From Rhodoferax sp. (GTDB lineage Bacteria > Pseudomonadota > Gammaproteobacteria > Burkholderiales > Burkholderiaceae_C): a stretch of 64,000 nucleotides of DNA. The position numbers were made by a program, and so were the translations under genes. The first letter of the stretch is position 1, and every line of letters starts with the position of its first letter. Of the stretch, positions 34,191-44,300 are shown piece by piece. The stretch is taken from contig NZ_JAUYQD010000002.1 in assembly GCF_030697375.1 (NCBI RefSeq), forward strand, positions 1 to 64,000, written 5' to 3'. The notes beneath the pieces are model-generated. The model was not told the DNA's origin. It made no database searches and was given only the letters and a program-made list of their open reading frames with translations.

Positions 34191-35540
34191 ATGACCTCAG
34201 TTTTCAATTTCACCTTTGTGCCCTGGTTCCGTTCCGTCGCGCCCTACATTCACAAATTCCGCAACCAGACCTTTGTGGTGGGCATCGCGGGCGAGGCCAT
34301 TGCGGCGGGCAAGCTGCACCATCTGGCGCAAGACCTGGCCATGATCCAGAGCATGGGGGTGAAGATTGTGCTGGTGCATGGTTTCAGGCCGCAGGTGAAC
34401 GAGCAGCTCAAGGCCAAGGGCCACACGCCCAAGTACTCGCACGGCATCCGCATCACCGACGAGGTGGCGCTGGACTGCGCCCAGGAGGCGGCGGGCCAAC
34501 TGCGTTACGAGATTGAGGCGGCGTTCAGCCAGGGCCTGCCCAACACCCCCATGGCCGACTCCACGGTGCGGGTCATCTCGGGCAACTTCCTCACGGCGCG
34601 GCCCGTGGGCATTGTGGATGGCATCGATTTCCAGCACTCGGGGCTGGTGCGCAAGGTGGACATTGCGGGCATCACCCGCACGCTGGACATGGGCGCCATG
34701 GTGCTGCTGTCGCCCTTTGGTTTTTCACCCACCGGCGAGGCGTTTAACCTGAACATGGAAGAAGTGGCCACCTCGGTCGCCACCGCATTGCAAGCGGACA
34801 AGCTGATCTTCGTGACTGAAATTCCCGGCATCCGCATCGACCCCACGCAGCCCGCCAGCGAAGAGAACCCGATCGACACCGAGCTGCCTTTGGCCGCCGC
34901 CGAAAAGCTGCTGGCCACCTTGCCCACCGCCAACCTGCCCACCGACATCGGTTTTTATCTGCAGCACTGCGTCAAGGCCTGCAAGGCCGGGGTGGAGCGC
35001 AGCCACATCATCCCGTTTGCGGTGGACGGCTCTATTTTGCTGGAGGTCTATGTGCACGACGGCATCGGCACCATGGTGGTGGACGAAAAGCTGGAGAGCC
35101 TGCGCGAAGCCACCGAAGAAGATGTGGCCGGCATCCTGCAACTGATTGAGCCCTTTGAGAAAGACGGCACCCTGGTCAAACGCAGCCGCACCGAGATCGA
35201 GCGCGACGTGGGCAACTACACCATCATCGAGCACGACGGCGTGATCTTTGCCTGCGCAGCCCTCTACCCCTACCCTGAAAGCCGTACCGCCGAAATGGCG
35301 GCACTCACCGTGTCCCCCGAGGTACAGGGCCAGGGCGATGGTGAACGGGTCTTGAAACGCGTGGAACAACGCGCCAAGGCCGCTGGCCTGGACAGCATTT
35401 TTGTGCTGACCACCCGCACCATGCACTGGTTCATCAAACGCGGTTTTGTGCAGGTGGAGCCCGAGTGGCTGCCCGAGGCGCGCAAACGCAAATACAACTG
35501 GGATAGGAAGAGCCAAGTGCTGGTCAAGAAGATCAGCTAA
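34191..35540 (+). CDS. argA: Amino-acid N-acetyltransferase (N-acetylglutamate synthase)
   Basis: First step of arginine biosynthesis: acetyl-CoA plus L-glutamate gives N-acetylglutamate. At 449 residues it has the classic two-domain form: an N-terminal amino-acid-kinase-like domain (about 20-285, VVGIAGEAIAAGKLHHLAQD; VHGFRPQVNEQL) and a C-terminal GNAT domain (about 300-445, MAALTVSPEVQGQGDGERVL). Length and order fit E. coli ArgA-type enzymes. No clear Shine-Dalgarno sequence precedes the ATG at 34191, which follows the toxin gene closely. Confidence 0.95.
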   Translation: MTSVFNFTFVPWFRSVAPYIHKFRNQTFVVGIAGEAIAAGKLHHLAQDLAMIQSMGVKIVLVHGFRPQVNEQLKAKGHTPKYSHGIRITDEVALDCAQEAAGQLRYEIEAAFSQGLPNTPMADSTVRVISGNFLTARPVGIVDGIDFQHSGLVRKVDIAGITRTLDMGAMVLLSPFGFSPTGEAFNLNMEEVATSVATALQADKLIFVTEIPGIRIDPTQPASEENPIDTELPLAAAEKLLATLPTANLPTDIGFYLQHCVKACKAGVERSHIIPFAVDGSILLEVYVHDGIGTMVVDEKLESLREATEEDVAGILQLIEPFEKDGTLVKRSRTEIERDVGNYTIIEHDGVIFACAALYPYPESRTAEMAALTVSPEVQGQGDGERVLKRVEQRAKAAGLDSIFVLTTRTMHWFIKRGFVQVEPEWLPEARKRKYNWDRKSQVLVKKIS

Positions 35541-35558
35541 GCCGCCCCGCCCTGCGCC

Positions 35559-36497
35559 ATGAACCTGCGTTTTGTCGAAGCCTTTTACTGGGTGGCGTCC
35601 CTCAAAAGCATCTCGCGGGCGGCGGAGAAACTGTTTTTGACCCAGTCGGCCATGTCCAGCCGCATTGCCACGCTGGAAGAAGAGCTGGGCGTGCTGCTGC
35701 TGGACCGCAGCGACAAACGTTTCAAGCTCACCGGCGCCGGTGTCCGATTTTTGGTGCATGCCAACAAGCTGCTGGAGCTGCAGCGCGAGGTCAAGGCCGA
35801 GATGGGTTCGGGCGTGGCGGTGGCGGTGTCCATGCGCATAGGCGCCATCGAGTCGGTGCTGCACTCCTGGCTGATCCCCTGGCTGGAGCAGCTGCGCAGT
35901 GAGCAGCCCGGGCTGGAGCTGGAGCTGACCGTGGAGACCACACCCATTCTCAAGGAGCAAATCCAGCGCGGCACCTTGGATTTGGCCTTTGCAGTCTTGC
36001 CCGCCTCGGCCGACGGCGTGCGCAACCACGCGCTGCCGCCCATGGACATGGCTTTTGTGGGGCACCCGGAACTGCACAAAAAAGCCAAATACCGGCTCGA
36101 TGAGCTGGCCGAAATGGAGCTGCTGACCTTCCAGAAAGGCTCGCAGCCCAATGTCACCCTGCTCGATTTGTTTCGCCAGCACCGCCTGCAGCCCAAAAAG
36201 GTGCACGCCATTTCGTCCATTTCCGCCATGGTGCAACTGGTGCAAGGCGGCTTTGGTGTGGCCCTGCTGCCGCGTGTGGCGGTGGCCCGTTTGACGGGGT
36301 TCTACAGCCTCAAGGTACTGGACTGCGACGCCAAAATTCAGTCCCTGCCCATCCACGCCAGCTACCGCGCCGACCCCACCTCCAACACCGTGGAAACGGT
36401 GGTCACCTCGGCCATCGCGTTCGTCGAAGGTGCATCGCATGCACCAAAAAAATCAATCAAGGGTAAACCCTTATCATCGAAAAAATCGATGACATAA
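35559..36497 (+). CDS. LysR-family transcriptional regulator
   Basis: A 312-residue regulator with an N-terminal winged helix-turn-helix (residues about 1-62, SISRAAEKLFLTQSAMSSRI) and a periplasmic-binding-like effector domain. It ends in a lysine-rich tail. It lies directly upstream of, and in the same direction as, the UPF0317 / TRAP / oxoprolinase cluster, so it probably controls that cluster in response to its substrate. It starts 18 bases after argA. Confidence 0.92.
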   Translation: MNLRFVEAFYWVASLKSISRAAEKLFLTQSAMSSRIATLEEELGVLLLDRSDKRFKLTGAGVRFLVHANKLLELQREVKAEMGSGVAVAVSMRIGAIESVLHSWLIPWLEQLRSEQPGLELELTVETTPILKEQIQRGTLDLAFAVLPASADGVRNHALPPMDMAFVGHPELHKKAKYRLDELAEMELLTFQKGSQPNVTLLDLFRQHRLQPKKVHAISSISAMVQLVQGGFGVALLPRVAVARLTGFYSLKVLDCDAKIQSLPIHASYRADPTSNTVETVVTSAIAFVEGASHAPKKSIKGKPLSSKKSMT

Positions 36498-36551
36498 GCA
36501 ACATTTTTTGCGTTTGCGCAAGGACACCTGAGCTTCCACAATTCGCCCATC

Positions 36552-36565
36552 GCCAGAGTTCTGGC
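36552..36565. promoter_or_regulatory. Palindrome upstream of the UPF0317 gene
   Basis: GCCAGA-GT-TCTGGC is perfectly symmetric and lies 20 bases before the GTG start at 36586, in the only sizeable gap between the LysR gene and the catabolic cluster. It could be an operator or an mRNA hairpin. Confidence 0.4.
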
Positions 36566-36585
36566 ATGCGAATGGAGGAAACCAG

Positions 36586-37410
36586 GTGCAATCTCTCTCT
36601 GAATCCGCGGTATCGGTTTTTGGCCCCCAGGGCATCAAAGATGCGCAGCATGTGCGCAAAATGGTTCGCCAAGGTGCCTGGGCTTCCCACACCAGCGGTT
36701 TGGCCAGCGACCATGTGCAAGGCAATGTGGTCATCCTCCCCGAGGCCTTGGCCGGAGACTTTTTGCGCTACTGCCAGCGCAACCCCAAGCCCTGCCCGGT
36801 GCTGGCCGTGTCGGAGCCCGGCCAGGCCATGTTGCCCAGCCTGGGCGATGACATCGACATCTGCTCCGACCTGCCTCGCTACCGGGTATGGCGCCATGGC
36901 GAAGTGATCGACGAGCCCACCGACATCACGGCCCTGTGGCGCAACGATCTGGTGACCTTTGTGCTGGGCTGCTCCTTCTCTTTTGAGCAAGCCCTGCTGG
37001 AAGCGGGCCTTCCCCTGCGCCACATTGCACAGGGCAAAAACGTGGCCATGTACCGCACCAACATCCCTACCCAGCCAGCCGGCCTGTTCCACGGCCCCAT
37101 GGTGGTGTCCATGCGCCCTATGAAGGCGGCTGCGGCCATCCGGGCGGTGCAGGTCACCTCCCGGTTTCCCAATGTGCATGGCGCACCAGTGCACCTGGGC
37201 AACCCCGCGCTCATCGGCATTGCCGACCTCGGCGCCCCCGACTACGGGGACGCGGTGGAAGTGATGGACGACGAAATTCCGGTGTTCTGGGCCTGCGGCG
37301 TCACGCCCCAGGCAGCGCTGGTCCAGGCCCGCCCCGCGTTCTGCATCACCCATGCGCCAGGGGCGATGCTGATCACTGACCTTCTCAACCAACAACTTGC
37401 CTCTTTTTAA
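36586..37410 (+). CDS. UPF0317/DUF1445 family protein (putative hydro-lyase, D-glutamate cyclase family)
   Basis: A 274-residue member of PF07286, whose characterised relatives interconvert D-glutamate and 5-oxo-D-proline with loss of water. Recognisable family segments are [33 protein letters not shown] and FWACGVTPQ. The GTG start at 36586 has GGAGG seven bases upstream. Downstream are a TRAP transporter and a 5-oxoprolinase-type enzyme, so the product fits a D-glutamate/5-oxoproline pathway. The exact reaction in this organism is inferred. Confidence 0.85.
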   Translation: MQSLSESAVSVFGPQGIKDAQHVRKMVRQGAWASHTSGLASDHVQGNVVILPEALAGDFLRYCQRNPKPCPVLAVSEPGQAMLPSLGDDIDICSDLPRYRVWRHGEVIDEPTDITALWRNDLVTFVLGCSFSFEQALLEAGLPLRHIAQGKNVAMYRTNIPTQPAGLFHGPMVVSMRPMKAAAAIRAVQVTSRFPNVHGAPVHLGNPALIGIADLGAPDYGDAVEVMDDEIPVFWACGVTPQAALVQARPAFCITHAPGAMLITDLLNQQLASF

Positions 37411-37448
37411 CCTGCCTCTTTTTTGACCCGACCCACCAAGGAACTGAA

Positions 37449-38420
37449 ATGAAAAAACTTGCTTTTGTAATGGCCTGCACCTCCACCCTGGCGGCCCCCC
37501 TGGCCTTCGGCCAGACCAAGTGGGATTTGCCCACCGGCTACGCCACCAACACCTTCCAGACCGAAAACGTGCAGCAGTTTGCCGACGAGGTGGCCAAGGC
37601 CACGGCGGGTAAGCTCAAGATCACGGTGCATGCGGGCGCATCGCTGTACAAGATGCCCGAGATCAAGCGGGCCGTGCAAACCGGCCAAACGCAGATAGGC
37701 GAGTTCATCCTCTCCAGCGCCGCCAACGAAAACCCGCTGTTCGGCGTGGACTCGATTCCCTTCCTGGCCAGCAGCTACGGCGCCGCCAAAAAGCTCTACA
37801 TTGCCTCCAAACCCGCCACCGAGAAGCTGCTGTCGGAGCAGGGCCTGAAGCTGCTGTTCTCCGTGCCATGGCCCGGGCAGTCCCTGTACTCGATCAAGCC
37901 CATGAAGGTGATGGACGATTTCAAAAGCACCAAGATGCGCGCCTACAACCCGGCCACCACGCGTATTGCGCAGTTGGTCAAGGCGCAGCCGGTCACCATC
38001 CAGTTGGCCGAACTGGGGCAGGCCCTGGCGACCGGTTCGGTGGACAACTTTTTGACCTCCAGCGCCAGCGGCATTGACAGCAAGCTGTTTGAGCAAACCA
38101 AGTATTTCTACATCGTGAACGCCTGGTTGCCGCGCAATGCCACGGTGGTGAACAAGAAGGCCTTTGAGGCCCTGGACAAAGCCACGCAAGACGCAGTGCT
38201 GGCCGCGGCCACGGTCGCCGAAGAGCGCGGCTGGGCTGCGAGCCGGGCCAAGGACTCGGCCTACGTCAAGGAACTGGCCAAAAACGGCATGACCACCAGC
38301 CTGCCGCCCGATGACATCTACGACGGCCTGAACAAGATCGGTGTGACCATGACCGAGGAATGGCTCAAAAGCGCCGGCCCCGAAGGCAAGGCCATCATCG
38401 ACGCCTACCGCAAGCTGTAA
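37449..38420 (+). CDS. TRAP transporter substrate-binding protein DctP (first)
   Basis: A 323-residue periplasmic binding protein with a signal peptide (cleavage near LAFGQ, about residue 22). Family features include SVPWPGQSLYS, the arginine-containing KMRAYNPATTR and FLTSSASGIDS. It binds its ligand and delivers it to the DctQM membrane complex encoded next. Ligand unknown; operon context favours a D-glutamate/5-oxoproline-like carboxylate. The gene is followed by dctQ after 57 bases. Confidence 0.93.
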   Translation: MKKLAFVMACTSTLAAPLAFGQTKWDLPTGYATNTFQTENVQQFADEVAKATAGKLKITVHAGASLYKMPEIKRAVQTGQTQIGEFILSSAANENPLFGVDSIPFLASSYGAAKKLYIASKPATEKLLSEQGLKLLFSVPWPGQSLYSIKPMKVMDDFKSTKMRAYNPATTRIAQLVKAQPVTIQLAELGQALATGSVDNFLTSSASGIDSKLFEQTKYFYIVNAWLPRNATVVNKKAFEALDKATQDAVLAAATVAEERGWAASRAKDSAYVKELAKNGMTTSLPPDDIYDGLNKIGVTMTEEWLKSAGPEGKAIIDAYRKL

Positions 38421-38477
38421 GCGCACCCTCCAAGGCCCCCAACGCCCGCCCCCTGTTTGTCTCTCTAGGTGCATGCC

Positions 38478-38990
38478 ATGAATACGTTCGTCAAAAATTT
38501 CTACAAATTCCTGCTGCTCATGGCATGCATTTCCATGGTGTCTGCCTTCTTGGTGATCATGCTGGGGGTGGCCGCACGGGAGTTCGAGTGGGACATCCCC
38601 GGCCTGGACGCCTACGCCGGCTATGCCATTGCCGCCACCCTGTTTCTGGCCCTGCCCGAGACGCTGCGCCACGGGGACCACATCCGGGTCACCATGGTGC
38701 TGCAAAAGCTCCCCCCGCGCATGGGGGCCATTTTTGAATACTGGTGCCTGGGCGCTGCCACGCTGCTGAGCGCCTATTTCGCCTGGTATGCCTGCCACAT
38801 GGTCTGGATCTCTTACACCTTCCATGACGTGTCGGCCGCCGCCGATGCCACCCCCCTGTGGATACCGCAAATCGCCATGGCGCTGGGCAGCATTGGTTTT
38901 GCCGTGGCCTTTGCCGACGCACTCCTGAGCCGCATCCAGGGCCGTGCTTTCTTTGAAGAAGCCGACGGTGAATCCGCCCGCGCCGAATAA
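38478..38990 (+). CDS. TRAP transporter small membrane subunit DctQ
   Basis: A 170-residue protein with four predicted transmembrane helices (about residues 12-32, 44-62, 84-104, 127-148). The segment ETLRHGDHIRVTMV is typical of DctQ. The ATG at 38478 is used; a GTG nine bases upstream is possible but part of its ribosome-binding region. It couples the binding protein to the large permease. In operon with dctP and dctM. Confidence 0.92.
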   Translation: MNTFVKNFYKFLLLMACISMVSAFLVIMLGVAAREFEWDIPGLDAYAGYAIAATLFLALPETLRHGDHIRVTMVLQKLPPRMGAIFEYWCLGAATLLSAYFAWYACHMVWISYTFHDVSAAADATPLWIPQIAMALGSIGFAVAFADALLSRIQGRAFFEEADGESARAE

Positions 38991-39020
38991 AACCCATCCA
39001 CTCCACTCTGAAAGACTGCC

Positions 39021-40316
39021 ATGGATATCTTGATCGCTGGAGCATTGGTACTGATGCTCTTCCTGGTTCTGGGCTCGGGCCTGTGGATCGGCCTGTCGCT
39101 GCTGGGCGTGGCCGTGATTGCCATGGAAATGTTCACCCAGCGCCCCGTGGGCGACGCCATGCTGCTGACCATCTGGGGCTCCACCTCCAGCTGGACCCTC
39201 ACCGCGCTGCCCCTGTTTTTGTGGATGGGTGAGATCCTGTTTCGCAGCAAGCTCTCGGAAGGCCTGTTCAAAGGCCTGGCGCCCTGGCTGGACCGCCTGC
39301 CAGGCCGCCTGCTGCACGTCAACGTGATTGGCAGCACCATCTTTGCGGCTGTCTCGGGCTCCTCGGCGGCCACCTGCGCCACCATCGGCAAGATTTCCCT
39401 GCCCGAGCTCAAAAAGCGCGGTTACCCGGACGATATTTCGATTGGCACCCTGGCCGGCGCCAGCACCCTGGGCCTCTTGATTCCCCCGTCCATCATCATG
39501 ATTGTGTACGGCGTGGCGGCCAATGTGTCCATCGCCAAGCTCTTCATCGCCGGGGTGATTCCGGGCCTGGTGCTGGCGGCGCTGTTCAGCGGCTACATCA
39601 TCGTGTGGGCCCTGCTCAACAAGGACAAGGTGCCCCCGGCCGACCAGTCCATGACCTTTGCACAAAAGGTCTATGCCTCGCGCCACCTGATTCCCGTGGT
39701 GTCCCTGATTGCCCTGGTGCTGGGTTCGATTTACTCCGGCGTGGCCACGGCCACCGAAGCGGCGGCACTGGGGGTGGCGGGCTCCCTCATCCTGTCGCTG
39801 CTGGAGCGCACGCTGAACTGGTCCAGCTTCAAGGCCGGGCTGATGGCGGCCTGCCGGGTGTACTGCATGATCGGCCTGATCTTGGCCGGCGCAGCCTTCC
39901 TGACCCTGGCCATGGGCTTCATCGGCTTGCCGCGCCACTTGGCGGAGTTCATCGGTGGCTTGCATCTGTCGCCGCTCATGCTGATTGTGCTGCTGGTGGG
40001 CTTCTTCATTGTGCTGGGCTGCTTCTTGGACGGCATCTCCATGGTGGTGCTGACCATGTCGGTGCTCTTGCCCACGGTCGAAAAAGCCGGGTTTGACCTG
40101 ATCTGGTTCGGCATCTTCATCGTGCTGGTGGTCGAGATGGCGCAAATCACACCGCCGGTGGGCTTCAACCTCTTCGTGCTGCAAGGCCTGACCAAACGGC
40201 AGCTCACCTACCTGTCCAGGGTGACCCTGCCCTTCTTCCTGGTCATGCTGTTCATGGTCTTCCTGACCTACTTCGCCCCCGACATCGTGCTGTGGATGCC
40301 CCGCAACATGAGCTGA
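39021..40316 (+). CDS. TRAP transporter large permease DctM
   Basis: A 431-residue sodium-coupled permease with about twelve hydrophobic segments. Family motifs include AAVSGSSAATCATIGKI, GASTLGLLIPPSIIMI and ITPPVGFNLFVLQG. It forms the translocation channel with DctQ. It is followed by a terminator-like hairpin before the second binding-protein gene. Confidence 0.94.
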   Translation: MDILIAGALVLMLFLVLGSGLWIGLSLLGVAVIAMEMFTQRPVGDAMLLTIWGSTSSWTLTALPLFLWMGEILFRSKLSEGLFKGLAPWLDRLPGRLLHVNVIGSTIFAAVSGSSAATCATIGKISLPELKKRGYPDDISIGTLAGASTLGLLIPPSIIMIVYGVAANVSIAKLFIAGVIPGLVLAALFSGYIIVWALLNKDKVPPADQSMTFAQKVYASRHLIPVVSLIALVLGSIYSGVATATEAAALGVAGSLILSLLERTLNWSSFKAGLMAACRVYCMIGLILAGAAFLTLAMGFIGLPRHLAEFIGGLHLSPLMLIVLLVGFFIVLGCFLDGISMVVLTMSVLLPTVEKAGFDLIWFGIFIVLVVEMAQITPPVGFNLFVLQGLTKRQLTYLSRVTLPFFLVMLFMVFLTYFAPDIVLWMPRNMS

Positions 40317-40334
40317 CCGTTCGCCTTCTGGTTC

Positions 40335-40357
40335 GGCCCCGCCAGGGGCCACTTTTT
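40335..40357 (+). terminator. Intrinsic terminator-like hairpin after dctM
   Basis: GGCCCC (40335-40340), loop GCCA and GGGGCC (40345-40350) form a perfect six-pair GC stem, followed by ACTTTTT. It would end or attenuate transcription between the TRAP membrane genes and the second binding protein plus oxoprolinase. Confidence 0.6.
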
Positions 40358-40383
40358 GCACCTTAACCTCCTCGGAGATTGCC

Positions 40384-41358
40384 ATGAAACTGGTTCTGAT
40401 TGCCGCGCTGTGCGCGGCCGGGGTAAGTCACGTCTCTGCCCTGCACGCCCAAACCACCTGGACCGTGGCGACCGGCTACCGTGCCGAGTCCTTCCACACC
40501 GAGAACATCGCCCAGTTTGGGCGCGATGTACAGGCGGCCACCCAAGGTGAACTCAAGCTGGAACTGGCCCCCAACGGCAGCCTGTTCAAGCTGGGCGACA
40601 TTCTCCAGGCGGTGCAGGACGGCAAGGTGCAGGCCGGCGAAACCATCATGACCAGCCTGGCCAAAGACATCCCGATTGCGGGGGCGGACGCCGTGCCCTT
40701 TGTGGTGGGCAGCTACCAACAGGCGCTGCGCCTGTGGCAGTTGCAACGCCCTGGCATGGAGCAGGCCTTTGCCCAGCGTGGGTTGAAGATTTTGTTCTCC
40801 GTGCCCTGGCCGCCCCAGGGCCTGTATTCCACCCGCCCGGTCAAGACCACCGCCGACTTCAAGCACATGAAGATGCGCACCTACAACCAGACCACGGTGC
40901 GTATCGCCGAAATGCTGGGGGCCGTGCCGGTGGACGTGGCCATGGTCGATGTGGGCAAGGCCGTCAACGAAGGCCGCCTGGACGCCATGATCACCTCGGC
41001 CGTGACGGGGGTGGAAAACAAGGTCTGGGGCCCCATCAAGTACTACTACGAGCTCAACGCCTGGTTCCCCAAAAACATCGTTTTTGTCAACGCCAAAAAT
41101 TTTGATGCCCTGGCTCCCGCTGCGCGTGCTGTGGTCCTCCAGGCCGCAGCGGCGGCCGAAGCCCGGGGCTGGGCGGCCAGCCAATCGGCCGCCGTGGGTG
41201 CGACCAAAGAGCTCCAGGCCAACGGCATCAAGGTGGAGCGGCTGTCCAGCGAGCTTGATATCGACATCAAACGCATGGGCGACCGTTTTTCACGTGAATG
41301 GGTGCGCTCGGTAGGCAAGTCCGCAAGCAGTATCTTCGTCTCCTATTACTTCAACTAG
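40384..41358 (+). CDS. TRAP transporter substrate-binding protein DctP (second paralogue)
   Basis: A 324-residue periplasmic protein with a signal peptide (ALHAQ, about residue 23). It is clearly homologous to the first binding protein (compare SVPWPPQGLYS and KMRTYNQTTVR). It has no membrane subunits of its own nearby, so it probably shares the upstream DctQM, widening substrate range or serving another ligand. It is separated from dctM by a terminator-like hairpin and followed by the oxoprolinase after 31 bases. Confidence 0.92.
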   Translation: MKLVLIAALCAAGVSHVSALHAQTTWTVATGYRAESFHTENIAQFGRDVQAATQGELKLELAPNGSLFKLGDILQAVQDGKVQAGETIMTSLAKDIPIAGADAVPFVVGSYQQALRLWQLQRPGMEQAFAQRGLKILFSVPWPPQGLYSTRPVKTTADFKHMKMRTYNQTTVRIAEMLGAVPVDVAMVDVGKAVNEGRLDAMITSAVTGVENKVWGPIKYYYELNAWFPKNIVFVNAKNFDALAPAARAVVLQAAAAAEARGWAASQSAAVGATKELQANGIKVERLSSELDIDIKRMGDRFSREWVRSVGKSASSIFVSYYFN

Positions 41359-41389
41359 ACCTGTGCGTCACTTTTTTTAAGAGAACACC

Positions 41390-44300
41390 ATGCCAAACAC
41401 CACCACCCCACTGGACTCCAAGCTCTGGCAATTCTGGATTGACCGCGGCGGCACTTTCACCGACGTGGTGGGCAAGCGCCCTGACGGCAGCTTGGTCACC
41501 CACAAGCTGCTGAGCGAAAACCCCGAGCAGTACAAGGACGCCGCTGTGGCTGGCATCCGCCACTTGCTGGGGCTCAAAAAGGGCGAGCCCGTCACCCCCG
41601 ACCGGGTGGCCTGCGTCAAGATGGGCACCACCGTGGCCACCAACGCGCTGCTGGAACGCAAGGGCGAGCCCACCCTGCTGGTGACCACACGCGGCTTTCG
41701 CGATGCGCTGCGCATTGCCTACCAAAACCGCCCCCGCATTTTCGACCGCAACATCCAGTTGCCCGAGCTGCTGTACAGCGCCGTGGTGGAGGCCCGTGAA
41801 CGCGTCGGCGCCCACGGCGACCTGATCGAGCCGCTGAACGAGTTGCTATTAAAAGAGGAGCTGCTTACGCAATATACACGGGGGCTGCGCAGTGTTTCCA
41901 TTGTATTTATGCACGGCTACCGCTACACCGCGCATGAACTGGCGGCCAAACGCATTGCGCAGGAAGTGGGCTTCACGCAGATCAGCACCTCGCACGAAAC
42001 CAGCCCCATGATGAAGTTCGTCAGCCGGGGCGACACCACGGTGGTGGACGCCTACCTCTCGCCCATTTTGCGCCGCTACGTGGAGCAGGTGGCGGGCGAG
42101 ATGCCCGGCGTGAAGCTGTTTTTCATGCAGTCCTCGGGCGGGCTGACGGATGCCCATGTGTTCCAGGGCAAGGACGCGATTTTGAGCGGCCCGGCCGGCG
42201 GCATCGTGGGCATGGCCCGCACCGCCGCCATCGCGGGCATCGAGAAGATCATTGGCTTTGACATGGGCGGCACATCCACCGACGTGTCGCACTACGCAGG
42301 CGAGTTCGAGCGCGAGTTCGAGACCCAGGTGGCCGGGGTGCGCATGCGCGCGCCCATGATGAGCATCCACACCGTGGCGGCTGGCGGCGGCTCGCTGCTG
42401 GCCTTTGACGGTGCGCGGTTTCGCGTGGGGCCGCAAAGCGCGGGCGCCAACCCCGGCCCGGCCAGTTACCGCCGGGGCGGCGCACTGGCGGTGACCGATG
42501 CCAATGTGATGATGGGCAAGATCCAGCCGCGCTACTTCCCCAAGGTGTTTGGCCCCCATGCCGACGAGGCGCTGAGCCTGGAAGCCGTGCAGGCGAAGTT
42601 TGACGAGCTGGCCGCACAAACCCAGCGCCCGCCCGAAGAGGTGGCCGAGGGCTTCATCAACATCGCCGTGCAGCAGATGGCCAACGCCATCAAGAAAATT
42701 TCAGTCGCCCGCGGCTACGACGTCACCGGCTACACCCTGCAATGCTTCGGCGGCGCCGGTGGGCAGCACGCCTGCCTGGTGGCCGACGCCCTGGGCATGA
42801 CGCGTGTGTTTGTGCACCCCCTGGCCGGCGTGCTCAGCGCCTACGGCATGGGCCTGGCCGACCAGACCGTGATCCGCGAGCAGGCGGTGGAAGTGAAGCT
42901 CAGCCCCGAAGCCCTGACCGACGTGGTGGCCCGGCTGGACGCCCTGGCCGCGCAGGCCGAGGGCGAACTGACACGCCAGCAGGTCAACCAGGGCACCCTC
43001 AGCACCCACCGCCGTGTGCATGTGCGCTACGAAGGCAGCGACGCGGCCCTGGTGGTGGCCTACCCCACGGGCACCGCCACCCCCACCGCCACCACGGCGC
43101 TGATCGTGGCCGGTTTTGAGGCCGCCTACCGCCAGCGCTTTGCCTTCCTCATGCAAGGCAAGGGGCTGATTGTGGAGGCCGTGTCGGTGGAGGCCGTGAT
43201 TGCCGGCGACGCCCCGGAAGAACCCCGCCACGCCCTGCACGCGCCGCGCGACCTGCAGGCCTGCGGCGCCGTGCGTGAACGGGTGCGCATGTACTCGGGC
43301 GGCCAGTGGGTGCAAGCGGCCCTGGTGGTGCGCGAGGACCTGCGTCCCGGCGACACCATTCCCGGCCCGGCCATCATTGCCGAGAAGAATGCGACCACCG
43401 TGGTGGAGCCCGGCTGGGCTGCCACTTTGACAGAGTTTGACCACCTGGCCCTCGTCCGCACTGAAAAGCGTGCTGTCAAATTTGCAGTGGGCACCACGGT
43501 GGACCCGGTGCTGCTGGAGGTGTTCAACAACCTCTTCATGAACATCGCCGAGCAAATGGGCCTGCAACTGCAAAACACCGCCTACTCGGTGAACATCAAG
43601 GAGCGTCTGGACTTCAGCTGCGCGCTGTTTGATGCGGCCGGCAACCTGATCGCCAATGCGCCCCACATGCCGGTGCATTTGGGCAGCATGGGCGAGAGCA
43701 TCAAGACCGTGGTGCGCGAGAACGCGGCCACCATGCAGCCGGGTGACGTGTATGTGCTCAACGACCCCTACCATGGCGGAACGCACCTGCCGGATATCAC
43801 GGTCATCACGCCGGTGTATCTGGACGGGAAACCGACGTTTTATGTTGGGTCGCGCGGCCACCATGCGGACGTGGGCGGCACCACGCCGGGCTCCATGCCG
43901 CCCTTCTCCACGCGCATCGAGGAAGAAGGCGTGCAGATCAACAACTTCAAGCTGGTGGACCGCGGCGTGCTGCGCGAGGCGGAGATGGTGGCACTGCTCA
44001 GCAGTGGCGAATACCCGTCGCGCAACACGCAGCAAAACATGGCCGACCTCAACGCCCAGATTGCCGCCAACGAAAAAGGCGTGCAAGAGCTGCGCAAGAT
44101 GGTGGAACACTTCGGCCTGGACGTGGTGCAGGCCTATATGGGCCATGTGCAAGCCAACGCCGAAGAGTCGGTGCGCCGCGTGATCACCCGCCTCAAAGAT
44201 GGTGCCTTCACCCTACCGCTGGACAACGGCGCGCAGATCCAGGTGGCGATCCGTGTCAACGCACTTGAGCGCAGCGCGGTGATCGACTTCACCGGCACCT

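Noticed and set aside
34725..36440. 571-codon minus-strand frame opposite argA and the LysR gene
   Set aside because: His/Gly/Gln-rich antisense shadow of two clearly conserved genes.
37407..40385. 992-codon minus-strand frame opposite the TRAP genes
   Set aside because: Composition is His/Gln/Gly-rich with no family resemblance; it mirrors third-position GC bias of the TRAP genes.
40363..41184. 273-codon minus-strand frame opposite the second dctP
   Set aside because: Antisense shadow; the plus-strand gene has a signal peptide and family motifs.
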